The notes under the pieces: generated by a model
Seen by the model: the letters and a program-made list of their open reading frames with translations, nothing else
What the model was told of the DNA's origin: nothing
Databases searched by the model: none
In this document: positions 44,089 through 53,163 of the stretch, one piece after another
How positions within the stretch are numbered: the first letter of the stretch is position 1
How the letters are laid out: each line of letters begins with the position of its first letter
Made by a program: the position numbers and the translations under genes
Assembly: GCA_009379845.1 (NCBI GenBank)
Contig: WHSZ01000016.1
Span: 1-64,000 of the forward strand
Direction: 5' to 3'
Length of the DNA stretch: 64,000 nucleotides
Source of the DNA: Pseudonocardiaceae bacterium
Lineage (GTDB): Bacteria; Actinomycetota; Actinomycetes; Mycobacteriales; Pseudonocardiaceae

Positions 44089-45452
44089 CCGAACCGGCCG
44101 TCAACGGCGACGGCGTCGAACCAATCGAACCAACCGAGGCGAAAGAACTTCGACGCGTGGTGAGAGCCTCCGTGGTGGGCACCGCGCTGGAGTGGTACGA
44201 CTTCTTCATCTACGGCACCGCTGTCACCCTGGTGTTCAACACCCTGTTCTTCCCTGCCAGCGATCCGGCGGTGGGAACACTGGTCGGATTCGCCACTTTC
44301 GGCGTGGGTTTCCTTGTTCGCCCGCTCGGCGGTGTCTTTTTCGGACATCTCGGTGATCGCATCGGCAGGCGTTCCACCCTGGTGATCACCACGATGGTGA
44401 TGGGATTCTCCACGGGTGTGATCGGCCTGTTGCCGACCTATCAGAGTATTGGCGTGGCCGCACCGATTCTGCTGACGCTGCTTCGGGTATGCCAGGGATT
44501 GGGTGCTGGCGCGGAGTTCGGCGGAGCTTCCACACTGCTTGCCGAGCACGCCCCGCCGAAACGGCGGGGGTTCTTCACTTCGTTCGCCCAGCTCGGCGTC
44601 CAAATTGGACTTCTGTCCGGCACGGTGGTGTTCCTATTCGTCGAAATGCTGCCCGAGCAAGCCGTGCAGAGCTGGGGTTGGCGGGTGCCGTTCCTGGCGA
44701 GTTTCGCGCTGATCGCGGTTTCCCTTTACGTGCGGCTGCGGGTGGCCGAATCACCGGTATTCAAGCAGATGACCGTCAAGCAGCGGGTCGTCAAGCTCCC
44801 GGTGGTGGACGCGCTGCGCCGCTACCCGCGCAGCTTCCTTGTCGGGATCGGCGCGCATATCTGCGACACGGCCGTGGTGTACATCTACGCGACGTTCAGC
44901 ATCGCCTACATTCAGGAAACCCTGGGGCTGGACAGGTGGATCGCGCTCACCGGAGTGATCAGCTTTACCGTCGTGGTGATCATTCTGCAGCCGTTGTACG
45001 GCGCGCTGTCGGACCGGATCGGCCGGCGGCCGCTGAACCTGTTCAGCGTCGTGTTCACGGCGGCGTTCGCCTTCCCGTTCTTCCTGCTGCTTGATACCCA
45101 GCAGCCGATACTGATCTGGCTGGCGCTGATCATCGCCACCGCGCTCGGGTTCGCGCCGATGATCGCCGTGCAGCCCGCGTTCTACGCGGAGCTGTTCGGC
45201 GCGCGCGTTCGCTACACCGGATTCGCGAGCTCGCGGGAAGTCGGTGCGGCGATCGCCGGATCCTCGCCGCTGATAGCGTCCGCACTGGTCGCACAGGCCG
45301 ACGGTGATGCCTGGCCGGTCGCGTTGTTCATGATCGGCACCGCGGCTGTGTCGTTCGTGGCCTTCCTGTACTCGCGGGAAAGCAAGCAGGTGGACATCAC
45401 CGCGGTGGATGCCACCCAACACGCGGCGAGCGTCGCCTCGCCGAGCCGGTGA
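44085..45452 (+). CDS. MFS transporter, metabolite:H+ symporter (MHS) family
   Basis: 455 residues with 12 predicted helices. ASVVGTALEWYDFFIYGTAV and the loop FFGHLGDRIGRRSTLV are diagnostic of the MHS group (shikimate, proline-betaine, dicarboxylate and aromatic-acid importers). AAGGAGGAG precedes ATG 44085. It sits between a 2-hydroxyacid dehydrogenase and an SDR gene under likely IclR control, so it probably imports the hydroxyacid they degrade. Confidence 0.92.
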   Translation: MTEPAVNGDGVEPIEPTEAKELRRVVRASVVGTALEWYDFFIYGTAVTLVFNTLFFPASDPAVGTLVGFATFGVGFLVRPLGGVFFGHLGDRIGRRSTLVITTMVMGFSTGVIGLLPTYQSIGVAAPILLTLLRVCQGLGAGAEFGGASTLLAEHAPPKRRGFFTSFAQLGVQIGLLSGTVVFLFVEMLPEQAVQSWGWRVPFLASFALIAVSLYVRLRVAESPVFKQMTVKQRVVKLPVVDALRRYPRSFLVGIGAHICDTAVVYIYATFSIAYIQETLGLDRWIALTGVISFTVVVIILQPLYGALSDRIGRRPLNLFSVVFTAAFAFPFFLLLDTQQPILIWLALIIATALGFAPMIAVQPAFYAELFGARVRYTGFASSREVGAAIAGSSPLIASALVAQADGDAWPVALFMIGTAAVSFVAFLYSRESKQVDITAVDATQHAASVASPSR

Positions 45453-45467
45453 GGAGCGGAGCACTGG

Positions 45468-46232
45468 ATGGAGCTGCGGAAAACGGTCGCGGTGATCACC
45501 GGGGGCGGTACCGGTATCGGGCGAGCCACGGCGCTGGCACTCGCGCGTGCCGGCGCGCAGGGCGTCGTGCTGAACTACTCGCGTTCCACGCGGGAGGCCG
45601 AGGACACCGTCACCGAGCTGGCCGAGCTCGGTTGTGCCGCGGTCGCGGAGCAGGCCGATGTCGCCGACGACACGCAGGTGGGTGCGCTGGCGCAGCGGGT
45701 TCTGGACCGGTTCGGCCGGGTCGATGTGCTGGTGAACAATGCCGGCACCACCCACCCCGTGCCGCATCAGGATCTGGCCGGCCTCACCGATGAGGTGTGG
45801 CATCGGCTGCTGGACGTCAACCTGCTAGGACCGTTCCACTGCGCGCGCGCCTTCGCGTCAGCTCTGGCCGAGGCGGGTGGCGCGGTGGTGAACATCGCGT
45901 CGATCGCCGGATACCGCGCGGGTGGCTCGTCCATCGCCTATGGCGTCAGCAAGGCCGCCCTGCTGCAACTGACCCGGAACCTGGCCAGCGCGCTGGCTCC
46001 GGATGTCCGGGTCAACGCGGTGGCTCCTGGCACGGTTGCGACCCGGTGGCAGACCGATCTGCACGGGGAGGCGGCCTTCACCGAGCGGGCTCGCGCCGAG
46101 CGTGAATCGGTACCGCTGCGGCGTACCGCCGGACCGGAGCACGTCGCCGAGGCCGTACTCGGCGTCCTGGGCATGGATCTGGTCACCGGCGAAGCGATCA
46201 TCGTCGATGGCGGGAAGCACGTGGTCTACTGA
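45468..46232 (+). CDS. Short-chain dehydrogenase/reductase
   Basis: 254 residues. Cofactor motif TGGGTGIGRA, structural NNAG (VNNAGTTHPVP), catalytic Ser in VVNIASIAGYRAGG, Tyr/Lys in YGVSKAALL and the C-terminal GEAIIVDGGKHVVY fit classical SDRs. It starts 15 bases after the MHS transporter and is the last gene of the IclR-Ldh-MFS-SDR cluster, probably acting on the same hydroxyacid or its product. Confidence 0.92.
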   Translation: MELRKTVAVITGGGTGIGRATALALARAGAQGVVLNYSRSTREAEDTVTELAELGCAAVAEQADVADDTQVGALAQRVLDRFGRVDVLVNNAGTTHPVPHQDLAGLTDEVWHRLLDVNLLGPFHCARAFASALAEAGGAVVNIASIAGYRAGGSSIAYGVSKAALLQLTRNLASALAPDVRVNAVAPGTVATRWQTDLHGEAAFTERARAERESVPLRRTAGPEHVAEAVLGVLGMDLVTGEAIIVDGGKHVVY

Positions 46233-46267
46233 CCATTTGTCGTTGTCGCGACGCGAAAGTACGCGAG

Positions 46268-46753
46268 CTACGTCGTTTCGACGAGGCGGCGGGTACAGCT
46301 ACGCAACGCCGTGCGCAGCGTTTCGATCTGTGCGGAATCCAAGTCCGCCAGCATATCCCGCTCGATCTCGTCGACCTCCCTGTCCGATGCGGCGAGCACA
46401 GCCTCGCCGTCCTCGGTCAGCCGGATCCGTAGTACGCGGCGATTCGCCGAATCGGGCTCGCGGTGAACCAGCCCCCGGCTTTGCAGCGACGCGACCATCT
46501 CCTGCATGGTTTGTGCGCTGACGAACGAGCGTCGCGCCAGCTGCGCGGATGATAGCCCTGGACTCCTCCGCAGCACGGCCAGCGCGGTGTACTGCTGCAC
46601 GGTGAGCCCGTGCTGCCGGGTGGTGGCATCAAGTCGCGCCCGTACCGCCAGCTCGAGTTGTTTGACGAGATAAGCGGTGCGTACCGAATCGACCCCCAAT
46701 GTCGTCACGGCACGGTCACCGTCCGCCCAGCTAACCCCATTCACTATTGACAC
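46268..46753 (-). CDS. MarR-family transcriptional regulator
   Basis: About 161 residues from GTG 46753; a start at 46744 is also possible. The winged helix reads HGLTVQQYTALAVLRRSPGL, LARRSFVSAQTMQEMVASLQ, RGLVHREPDSANRRVLRIRL. It is divergent from the MHS transporter at 46834. Two ATCAGG-N3-CCTGAT operators fill the gap, implying control of both itself and the transporter. Confidence 0.92.
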   Translation of the reverse strand: MSIVNGVSWADGDRAVTTLGVDSVRTAYLVKQLELAVRARLDATTRQHGLTVQQYTALAVLRRSPGLSSAQLARRSFVSAQTMQEMVASLQSRGLVHREPDSANRRVLRIRLTEDGEAVLAASDREVDEIERDMLADLDSAQIETLRTALRSCTRRLVETT

Positions 46754-46755
46754 GG

Positions 46756-46800
46756 TATCAGGTTTCCTGATTAGTTGTCCGGATATCAGGGTACCTGATA
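46756..46800. promoter_or_regulatory. Twin MarR operators
   Basis: ATCAGG-TTT-CCTGAT at 46757-46771 and TATCAGG-GTA-CCTGATA at 46784-46800 are inverted repeats with a 3-base centre, spaced 28 bases centre to centre, in the intergenic region of the divergent MarR and MHS genes. Confidence 0.75.
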
Positions 46801-46833
46801 AAGATCGACCGCCCCGACGAGAGCAGGCCCCCG

Positions 46834-48159
46834 ATGACGTCCCTGCCTTCGGAAAGCAACACCCGGAACCACCGCGAGGCTCGTAAGGTCGCGAGGGCGA
46901 GCTTTATCGGCACGACGATCGAGTGGTACGACTTCTTCCTCTACGGAGCCGCCGCGGCGCTGGTCTTCGGACCGCAATTCTTCCCCGGAGGCGACCCGGT
47001 GCTTGGCCAGATGGGCGCCTTCGCCACGTTCGCGGTCGGGTTCCTCACCCGCCCGATCGGCGGGATGATCGCCGGTCATTTCGGCGATCGTATCGGCCGC
47101 AAGCGGATGCTCGTGCTGTCGTTGCTCGTGATGGGGAGCGCCACCGTACTGGTTGGCGTGTTGCCGAACTACGAGCAGATCGGCGTGACCGCGCCCATCA
47201 TCCTGGTCCTGTTGCGACTACTCCAAGGCCTCGCGGTCGGCGCCGAATGGGGCGGCGCGGCGCTGATGGCCGTCGAGCACGCGCCACGGCGGCGCCGCAC
47301 CCTGTACGGATCCTCGCCACAGCTCGGCGTGCCGGCCGGCGCGATCCTGTCGAACGTCATGATGCTGGGACTGTCCGCCGCGACCGGCGACGGGTTCACC
47401 GAGTGGGGATGGCGAATCGGCTTCATCGCCAGCGTCGTGCTCGTGGTGTACGGCCTGATCATTCGCCGGACACTGACCGAGAGCCCGCTGTTCCAGCAGG
47501 CCGCGCAGCATGGGCCGACCAGGGCGCCATTGCTGCAGGTGCTCCGTCGCTACCCGATCGGCGTGCTCGTCGCGGTCTTCGCGACCGCCGCGTCGCCGGC
47601 CTTCGGTTACACGGTCCTCACGTTCTCGCTTTCGCACGGTACGAACGAGGTCGGTTACGGCCGCGACGCGCTGCTCACGGTGATCATCGTGGTGAGCGTC
47701 ATCCAACTCGGCGCCACGCTCATGATGGCCGAGTTCTCCGATCGCTTCGGCCGGCGCCGCACCATGATCGTGGGCTCCATCTTCCAGATTGGCGCCGCGC
47801 TGGCGTTCTTCCCGCTGTTCGACACCGGGGTCATCTTCCTCGCCGGTCTCGCCTGCACGCTCGGCATCCTCACGAATGCGGCACAGTATGCCCCGCTGCC
47901 CGCGGTGATGTCCGATCTGTTCCCGACCCATCTCCGGTACAGCGGCTCGTCGCTCGGGTACCAGTTCGGCAGTATCGTGGGCGGTTCGTTCGCGCCGATC
48001 ATCGCGACCGCGATCTTCGCCGCGAGCGGCAACTCGCTGCTGATCGGCGTGTATCTCGCCACGCTGACCGTGATCGCGCTCGGCGCCATCGTGCTGGCGC
48101 ACCGCCCGGTGATGAGCCGCAGGGCGACCGAAGGTGAGTTGGAGTCCGTGCAGACCTGA
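46834..48159 (+). CDS. MFS transporter, metabolite:H+ symporter (MHS) family
   Basis: 441 residues, 12 helices. FIGTTIEWYDFFLYGAAAAL and AGHFGDRIGRKRMLVLS are MHS signatures. It is related to, but clearly distinct from, the transporter at 44085. Divergent from the MarR gene and probably repressed by it. No enzyme gene is attached, so the substrate cannot be guessed. Confidence 0.92.
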   Translation: MTSLPSESNTRNHREARKVARASFIGTTIEWYDFFLYGAAAALVFGPQFFPGGDPVLGQMGAFATFAVGFLTRPIGGMIAGHFGDRIGRKRMLVLSLLVMGSATVLVGVLPNYEQIGVTAPIILVLLRLLQGLAVGAEWGGAALMAVEHAPRRRRTLYGSSPQLGVPAGAILSNVMMLGLSAATGDGFTEWGWRIGFIASVVLVVYGLIIRRTLTESPLFQQAAQHGPTRAPLLQVLRRYPIGVLVAVFATAASPAFGYTVLTFSLSHGTNEVGYGRDALLTVIIVVSVIQLGATLMMAEFSDRFGRRRTMIVGSIFQIGAALAFFPLFDTGVIFLAGLACTLGILTNAAQYAPLPAVMSDLFPTHLRYSGSSLGYQFGSIVGGSFAPIIATAIFAASGNSLLIGVYLATLTVIALGAIVLAHRPVMSRRATEGELESVQT

Positions 48160-48199
48160 TCGGTCTATCCCCGACCCGCTCGCTCTTGCCATACCGAGT

Positions 48200-48239
48200 A
48201 CTTTGCGATACAAAGTCAGTGTACTTTGAAACGCAAACG
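48200..48239. promoter_or_regulatory. Two ACTTTG-N5-CAAAGT operator sites
   Basis: ACTTTG-CGATA-CAAAGT at 48200-48216 is a perfect 6-bp inverted repeat. ACTTTG-AAACG-CAAACG at 48223-48239 is an imperfect copy with the same spacer. Centres are 23 bases apart, just ahead of the membrane-protein/regulator pair. Confidence 0.65.
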
Positions 48240-48261
48240 CCGAAGGAGAGAGTGAGAATCC

Positions 48262-48930
48262 ATGGTCCGCACGAATCCGCGAGGTGAGGGGTCGGAGTTC
48301 GCGGCCGACAACACGCTGTCCGCGAGTGAGTCGCTCGCGTTGATCGACGAACAGCAAGCCGAAATGCGGCGGGTATTACATCGCGAACCGACGGCGCTGT
48401 ACCTGATGTGGTCGGTGGTCTGGTTGGCCGTGTTCGCGCTGGCATTCCTGGCCGCGCGCGAGGATCAACTCGTGCCGGGCTGGCTCGCCGGTGTGCTCGG
48501 CGGAGCGTTGATCGTTGGTGGGGTGATCGTATCGGCCGTGGTGGGTATCCGGATGGGTTACGGCATCCGCGGTGAGTCCAGCGTGGCCGGTGCGATGTAC
48601 GGCTGGAGTTGGACACTCGGTTTCCTCGCGCTGACCGGGGTGAACCTGACTCTGATGGCTGGTGGCATGCCTGATGATCTGATCTCACCACTGTGGTCCG
48701 GCAGTTCGATGGTGCTGGCCGGGGTATTGTGTCTTGCCGCGGGCGCGATGTTCCGAGACATACCGCAGTACGTGCTCGGCGGTTGGTTCTTGCTGGTCGC
48801 CCCGGCCAGCGTGCTCGCGGGCTCGCCGGAGAACCTGCTTGTCGTCGGCATCGGTGGCGCGCTCGGCTTCGCCGGCAGGGCGGTGCTGCCTCGGCTGCTG
48901 CGCAACCTGGTATCTGGCGGTCAATCATGA
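48262..48930 (+). CDS. Integral membrane protein paired with a winged-helix regulator
   Basis: 222 residues; AAGGAGAG precedes ATG 48262. A hydrophilic N-terminus (residues 1-45, with SLALIDEQQAEMRRVLHREP) precedes six hydrophobic helices. Operons of such a membrane protein with a small PadR/MarR-like winged-helix gene are frequent in actinobacteria, but the function is unknown. The stop codon overlaps the regulator start (ATGA). Confidence 0.8.
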   Translation: MVRTNPRGEGSEFAADNTLSASESLALIDEQQAEMRRVLHREPTALYLMWSVVWLAVFALAFLAAREDQLVPGWLAGVLGGALIVGGVIVSAVVGIRMGYGIRGESSVAGAMYGWSWTLGFLALTGVNLTLMAGGMPDDLISPLWSGSSMVLAGVLCLAAGAMFRDIPQYVLGGWFLLVAPASVLAGSPENLLVVGIGGALGFAGRAVLPRLLRNLVSGGQS

Positions 48931-49253
48931 GCACCGACGGCCTTCCCGAGTTGGACCCGGTGATTCACGCGCAGGCGCGGCTGCGGGTCACCGTGGCGCT
49001 GGCCGCGCTGTCGAACGGTGACCGCATCGCGTTTTCCCGGTTGCAGGAACTCGTCGGGATGACGGCCGGCAATCTCTCAACGCATCTGCGCAAACTCGAG
49101 GACGCCAAGTATGTGGAGATCACCAAGACGCACCAGCGGCGAACCCCGGTCACCTACGTCGCGCTCACCCGCCGCGGCCGGCTGGCTTTCGAGGAATACA
49201 CCTCCACATTGCGTGAGCTATTGCCCGGAGGCGGCGCCGAATCCGGCCGATGA
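48927..49253 (+). CDS. Winged-helix transcriptional regulator (MarR/ArsR-like)
   Basis: 108 residues, essentially one winged-helix domain: LRVTVALAALSNGDRIAFSR, LQELVGMTAGNLSTHLRKLE, KYVEITKTHQRRTPVTYVAL. It is translationally coupled to the membrane-protein gene. The ACTTTG-N5-CAAAGT sites upstream of that gene are its expected targets, giving an autoregulated two-gene operon. Confidence 0.88.
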   Translation: MSTDGLPELDPVIHAQARLRVTVALAALSNGDRIAFSRLQELVGMTAGNLSTHLRKLEDAKYVEITKTHQRRTPVTYVALTRRGRLAFEEYTSTLRELLPGGGAESGR

Positions 49254-49392
49254 ACCCGAATGGACGCCTTGACGGCCACCGGTTTGCTCGCCGGTTGGAC
49301 CGTGGTCGCACTCGTTGCCCGAACTCTTCGTCCCGATCGCCGCGCAGGCACGGAACAATCCGGACGGCCCAACGGACTCGCGGACGGTCGAG

Positions 49393-49463
49393 AGCGGGTG
49401 ACGGGAATCGAACCCGCGTGACCAGCTTGGAAGGCTGGGGCTCTACCATTGAGCTACACCCGC
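49393..49463 (-). tRNA. tRNA-Gly(TCC)
   Basis: Minus-strand cloverleaf: acceptor GCGGGTG/CACCCGC, D-arm GCTCAATGGTAGAGC, anticodon loop CTTCCAA (TCC), T-arm CGGGTTCGATTCCCG, discriminator T. CCA not encoded. Confidence 0.96.
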
Positions 49464-49548
49464 ACTGCGTCGGTGTACGACGCGCGGTTAGTCTAACGTC
49501 CCGGCGGGGCGCTTTCGCGGCGCCCTCACCGTGGCGTGGTGCGGTCAA

Positions 49549-49622
49549 CGGGGTGTAGCGCAGTTTGGTAGCGCATCCGCTTTGGGAGCGGAGGGTCGCA
49601 GGTTCAAATCCTGTCACCCCGA
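49549..49622 (+). tRNA. tRNA-Pro(TGG)
   Basis: Acceptor CGGGGTG/CACCCCG, D-arm GCGCAGTTTGGTAGCGC, anticodon loop TTTGGGA (TGG), T-arm CAGGTTCAAATCCTG, discriminator A. It is divergent from tRNA-Gly, 85 bases away. Confidence 0.97.
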
Positions 49623-49656
49623 CAAATCTACGACGCGGAGCGCTGGTAACACTATG

Positions 49657-50751
49657 TCACCGGACTGCCCGTAGCCGTGTGTGGCGCTCCGTGGCCTGCG
49701 GATAGGTGAAGGCCAGCAGCCGGTCGGCCTCGGCCTCGACGGCGGATTGATCCGACGGTGCTAGCCGGCGAAGTGGCCGTACCGTCAGCACGGCGGTGTC
49801 GTTCGTGTGGGATGCCGACCATGTCGCGGCGACCGTGCCGTCTACGAGGACGGTCGCCGCGACGACGGCGCCAACGCAGACCTGGCGGCGGACCTCGTCG
49901 GTCATCAACCGGGTTCGGTTGGCGTAGGCCAGCAGCGGCGGGTCGAATTCCGGCAGGAACCGCACCGATGCCGGCGTGTCGGCCGCCGGTATTGGCGCGT
50001 CCGGCAGATCGAATAGTTCCCTGCCTGCTTCGTTGGTGTACGTCTTCAGCTCGGGTCGCAATCGCTCGAACACTTCGGGTAGTCCGGGTACGCCGGACCA
50101 CGCTCGGGCGTCGGCCACGGTGGCCGGTCCGAACCCCGCCAGGTAGCGGCAGACCATCTGACGGACCTGCTCGGCACTCGCCTCGGGTCGTATGCCGGTC
50201 CAGTCCGCGTGGGCGAACGGCGTCGCGCCGTAGGTGTTCCAGGTGCCGCTCGGCGCCGGGTGCACCAGCGGTACCAGGTACTGCACCGTCCAGCCGAGGG
50301 CGGTGGGGTCCGCGCCCGGTCGCCGTTCGGCGAGCAGCCGGCCGAGCTCGGGCCTGGTGAGCACTCGGCCATCGGCAAGCAGTTCCGTTGCCTCGGCGAG
50401 GAGCGCGTCGAGGTCGATGCCGGCGGTGCGCCGGCCGAACGCGTTTCGCTGCACGCGGTTTAACAATGGAGCCAGCACCGGCCGGATCAGCCGGAAGTCC
50501 GGGACGGACATCAGGTGCTGGGTGGCCCGCATCATCGTGGATCGCACCAGCGACTGGTTCTCGATCGCCGTGGTCAGATCGTTGATCGCGAAGTGCTCGA
50601 GCCTGGTCCACAGCGCCACGTACGGCGGGTTGGGGCTCTGCGCGTTGAGCCCGAGCACCCGTTCGACGGCCGCGACGACGGGCAGGTCCGTGCGACGAAG
50701 CAGCAGTTGCCGCATCAGCGTCGCGCGGCCAAGCGCCCGCGAGCTCAGCAC
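49657..50751 (-). CDS. AlkZ-like winged-helix protein (PF06224-type)
   Basis: 364 residues from GTG 50751. Three tandem winged-helix-like regions and the C-terminal β-domain (FLPEFDPPLLAYANRTRLMT, VDGTVAATWSASH) match the AlkZ/YcaQ family. The N-terminal position of the QxQ catalytic motif of DNA-crosslink glycosylase AlkZ reads GLNAQ here, so the first Gln is Asn. Some relatives (AlkX) repair alkylated DNA and others protect against self-made genotoxins. Substrate unknown. Confidence 0.82.
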   Translation of the reverse strand: MLSSRALGRATLMRQLLLRRTDLPVVAAVERVLGLNAQSPNPPYVALWTRLEHFAINDLTTAIENQSLVRSTMMRATQHLMSVPDFRLIRPVLAPLLNRVQRNAFGRRTAGIDLDALLAEATELLADGRVLTRPELGRLLAERRPGADPTALGWTVQYLVPLVHPAPSGTWNTYGATPFAHADWTGIRPEASAEQVRQMVCRYLAGFGPATVADARAWSGVPGLPEVFERLRPELKTYTNEAGRELFDLPDAPIPAADTPASVRFLPEFDPPLLAYANRTRLMTDEVRRQVCVGAVVAATVLVDGTVAATWSASHTNDTAVLTVRPLRRLAPSDQSAVEAEADRLLAFTYPQATERHTRLRAVR

Positions 50752-50791
50752 GTCGCCGCCCGGTCGTCGTGTCGGCCCGCGGACGCCCAAC

Positions 50792-51940
50792 TCAGCGAAC
50801 CTTCCTGAAGAACTCGCGGACATCGCCGATCAGCAGGTCCGGCGCCTCCATCGCGGCGAAGTGCCCGCCTCGGTCGAACTCGGACCAGTGCACGACGTTG
50901 TTCTGCTTTTCGGCGATCGCCCGCACCGTGATGTCCCCGGGGAACAGCGCGCAGCCGGTCGGGACGCCGGAGTTCTCCAGCGGCGCGCCCCACTGCTGCG
51001 ATTCCTTGTAGAGCCTGCTCGAGGATGCCAGTGTCCCGGTCAGCCAGTAGATCATCACGTTGGTGAGCAACGCGTCCTTGTCGACCGCCTCTTCCGGCAG
51101 TTCCTTCGTGGGGTTGGAGCAGGTGTGGAACAGGTCAACGATCCAGCCGAGCAATCCGGCCGGTGAGTCGTGCAGGCCGAAGGCGAGGGTCTGCGGGCGG
51201 GTGGACTGGATCGCCGCGTACCCGCCGACTTCCTCGAAGCCTTCCAGAGCCGCGAGCCGCCGCTGATCCGCTTCGTCGTAGCCGCTCGTGTCGTCGTCCA
51301 AGCCTCCGATGGTGAGCAGGCCGTTGACGTGCACTCCGACAACGTGCTCGGTGTCGATCCTGCCGAGCTGCGGCGACACGAACGATCCCAGGTCGCCGCC
51401 CTGCGCGCCGTAGGAGTCGTAACCCAGCAGGGCCATCAGCTCGGCGATCACCTCGGCATACCGATCGCTGTTGCCGTCCCCGGCCTTTCGGGTCGGCCCG
51501 GAGAAGGCGAATCCCGGCGGCGACGGGATGACCAGGTGGAACGCGTCGGCCGGGTCGCCGCCGTGTGCGCGCGGGTCCGTCAAGGGGCCGATCACGTCGA
51601 GGAACTCGACGAAGGACACCGGCCAGCCGTGCACCATGACCAGCGGTAGTGCGTCTGGTTCAGGTGAGCGAATGTGCAGGAAATGAACCCGTTGCCCGTG
51701 GATCTCGGTGATGAACTGCGGGTGCTCGTTCAGCGCGGCCTCCTCGGCGCGCCAGTCGTACAAGGTCCGCCAGTACCCGACGAGATCTTTCAGGTAGGAG
51801 ACCGGTACGCCGTAGCTCCAGGCCACGTCGGGCAGCTCGTCGGGCCAGTGTGTGTTGGCCAGCCGCGCCATCAGGTCGTCGAGCTGGGCCTGCGGGGTGT
51901 CGATGCGGAAGGGGCGAATGCCCGGCGTTGTGTCTGTCAT
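50792..51940 (-). CDS. Epoxide hydrolase (EHN + α/β-hydrolase)
   Basis: 382 residues. The N-terminal EHN domain ([20 protein letters not shown], ..[19 protein letters not shown]) precedes the α/β-hydrolase core: oxyanion motif HGWP (104-107), nucleophile Asp183 in [11 protein letters not shown], and the C-terminal His in [16 protein letters not shown]. It adds water to epoxides by an Asp-ester intermediate. It is divergent from the WYL regulator and upstream of the AlkZ-like gene, so the two may form a small detoxification unit for alkylating epoxides. Confidence 0.92.
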   Translation of the reverse strand: MTDTTPGIRPFRIDTPQAQLDDLMARLANTHWPDELPDVAWSYGVPVSYLKDLVGYWRTLYDWRAEEAALNEHPQFITEIHGQRVHFLHIRSPEPDALPLVMVHGWPVSFVEFLDVIGPLTDPRAHGGDPADAFHLVIPSPPGFAFSGPTRKAGDGNSDRYAEVIAELMALLGYDSYGAQGGDLGSFVSPQLGRIDTEHVVGVHVNGLLTIGGLDDDTSGYDEADQRRLAALEGFEEVGGYAAIQSTRPQTLAFGLHDSPAGLLGWIVDLFHTCSNPTKELPEEAVDKDALLTNVMIYWLTGTLASSSRLYKESQQWGAPLENSGVPTGCALFPGDITVRAIAEKQNNVVHWSEFDRGGHFAAMEAPDLLIGDVREFFRKVR

Positions 51941-51980
51941 GCCGACGACGTTAGAGAGCCCTTAGGACAGTTCCGGGCCT

Positions 51981-51997
51981 AAGATTCTGGCAATCTT
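51981..51997. promoter_or_regulatory. Inverted repeat at the WYL-regulator start
   Basis: AAGATT-CTGGC-AATCTT is a perfect 6-bp inverted repeat with a 5-base centre, six bases before the regulator's ATG and about 40 bases from the divergent epoxide hydrolase start. Candidate operator for the WYL protein. Confidence 0.5.
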
Positions 51998-52003
51998 GAT
52001 GTC

Positions 52004-52975
52004 ATGCTGGACACTTCCGCGCGGCTGCTCACCCTGCTGTCGCTATTGCAGACGCATCGCGACTGGTCCGGTACCGAACTCGCCGACCGGCTCGGTGTCA
52101 CCACCCGCACGGTTCGTCGCGACGTGGAGCGGCTTCGCGAGCTCGGCTACCCGGTGTACGCCAGCCAGGGCACGGCCGGTTATCAGCTCGGCGCGGGTGC
52201 ATCCCTCCCGCCGCTGCTACTGGACGATGACGAGGCGGTGGCGGTGGCGGTCGGGCTGCGTACCGCGGCCGGCGGCTCGGTCGCCGGGATCGAGGAGACC
52301 TCGCTGCGCGCACTCGCCAAGCTCGAGCAGGTGCTGCCGTCCCGGTTGCGTCACCGGGTGACCACGCTGCACGCGACGACCGTCCGGGTCGGCGGGAGCG
52401 GGCCGCGGATAGACCCGGACATCCTGATGGCGATCGCCGACGCCTGCCGCCGGCACGAGGGGCTGCGTTTCGACTACACGAGCCCTCGGGGCGGCGAGAC
52501 GACCCGCTCGGTCGAGCCGCACAGCCTGGTCAGCTTCGGCCGGCACTGGTACCTCGTCGCGTGGGACACCGACCGCGTCGACTGGCGGACCTTCCGCGTG
52601 GACCGGCTGACGCCGCGCACGCCCACGGGCCCTCGGTTCGCGCCGAGGGAACCTCCCGATGGCGACGTGGCGACCTATCTCTCCCACCAGCTGTCCTCGC
52701 GGACCTGGGCGTTTCAGGCGACCGTGACGCTGCACGAACCCGTCGAGGCGGTCGCCGACCGGGTCTGGCCGGGCATGGGCGTCATCGAACGCATCGACGA
52801 GCACACCTGCCAGCTGCACGTCGGCGCCGACAGCCCGTCGGACCTGGTCTGGATGATCACCTCCGTGGACACCGCCTTCACCCTCACCAGTGGCCCACCC
52901 GAACTCGCCGACGCGTTCCGCGCGCAGGCTGCCCGCTGCCTGGACGCTGTCCAGGACGCGCCGGGCGCCCGGTAG
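52004..52975 (+). CDS. WYL-domain transcriptional regulator (YafY/DeoR-type)
   Basis: 323 residues. The N-terminal HTH reads DWSGTELADRLGVTTRTVRR DVERL, followed by a wing GYPVYASQGTAGYQLG. The WYL domain (about 145-210) contains SLVSFGRHWYLVAWDTDRVD and RTFRVDRL, and the C-terminal WCX region completes the family architecture. WYL regulators often sense nucleic-acid or small ligands. The gene is divergent from the epoxide hydrolase and probably regulates it. Confidence 0.93.
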   Translation: MLDTSARLLTLLSLLQTHRDWSGTELADRLGVTTRTVRRDVERLRELGYPVYASQGTAGYQLGAGASLPPLLLDDDEAVAVAVGLRTAAGGSVAGIEETSLRALAKLEQVLPSRLRHRVTTLHATTVRVGGSGPRIDPDILMAIADACRRHEGLRFDYTSPRGGETTRSVEPHSLVSFGRHWYLVAWDTDRVDWRTFRVDRLTPRTPTGPRFAPREPPDGDVATYLSHQLSSRTWAFQATVTLHEPVEAVADRVWPGMGVIERIDEHTCQLHVGADSPSDLVWMITSVDTAFTLTSGPPELADAFRAQAARCLDAVQDAPGAR

Positions 52976-53163
52976 GAGAAATCGCACGGTTCTCCCACCC
53001 GGAAAGCTAGCCGCACGCCTTGGTCGTCTTGCCGGACAGGGCCGGGTTACGCCGGTGCGCGGAACGGACCGCGGACTTGCTCTCGGTGCGTCGAATGTCC
53101 TGGTAGGGCTGTTCCACTTAGTCTGACGTGAATGGGTACCAACAAGCGGAAAGGCGTGCACTG

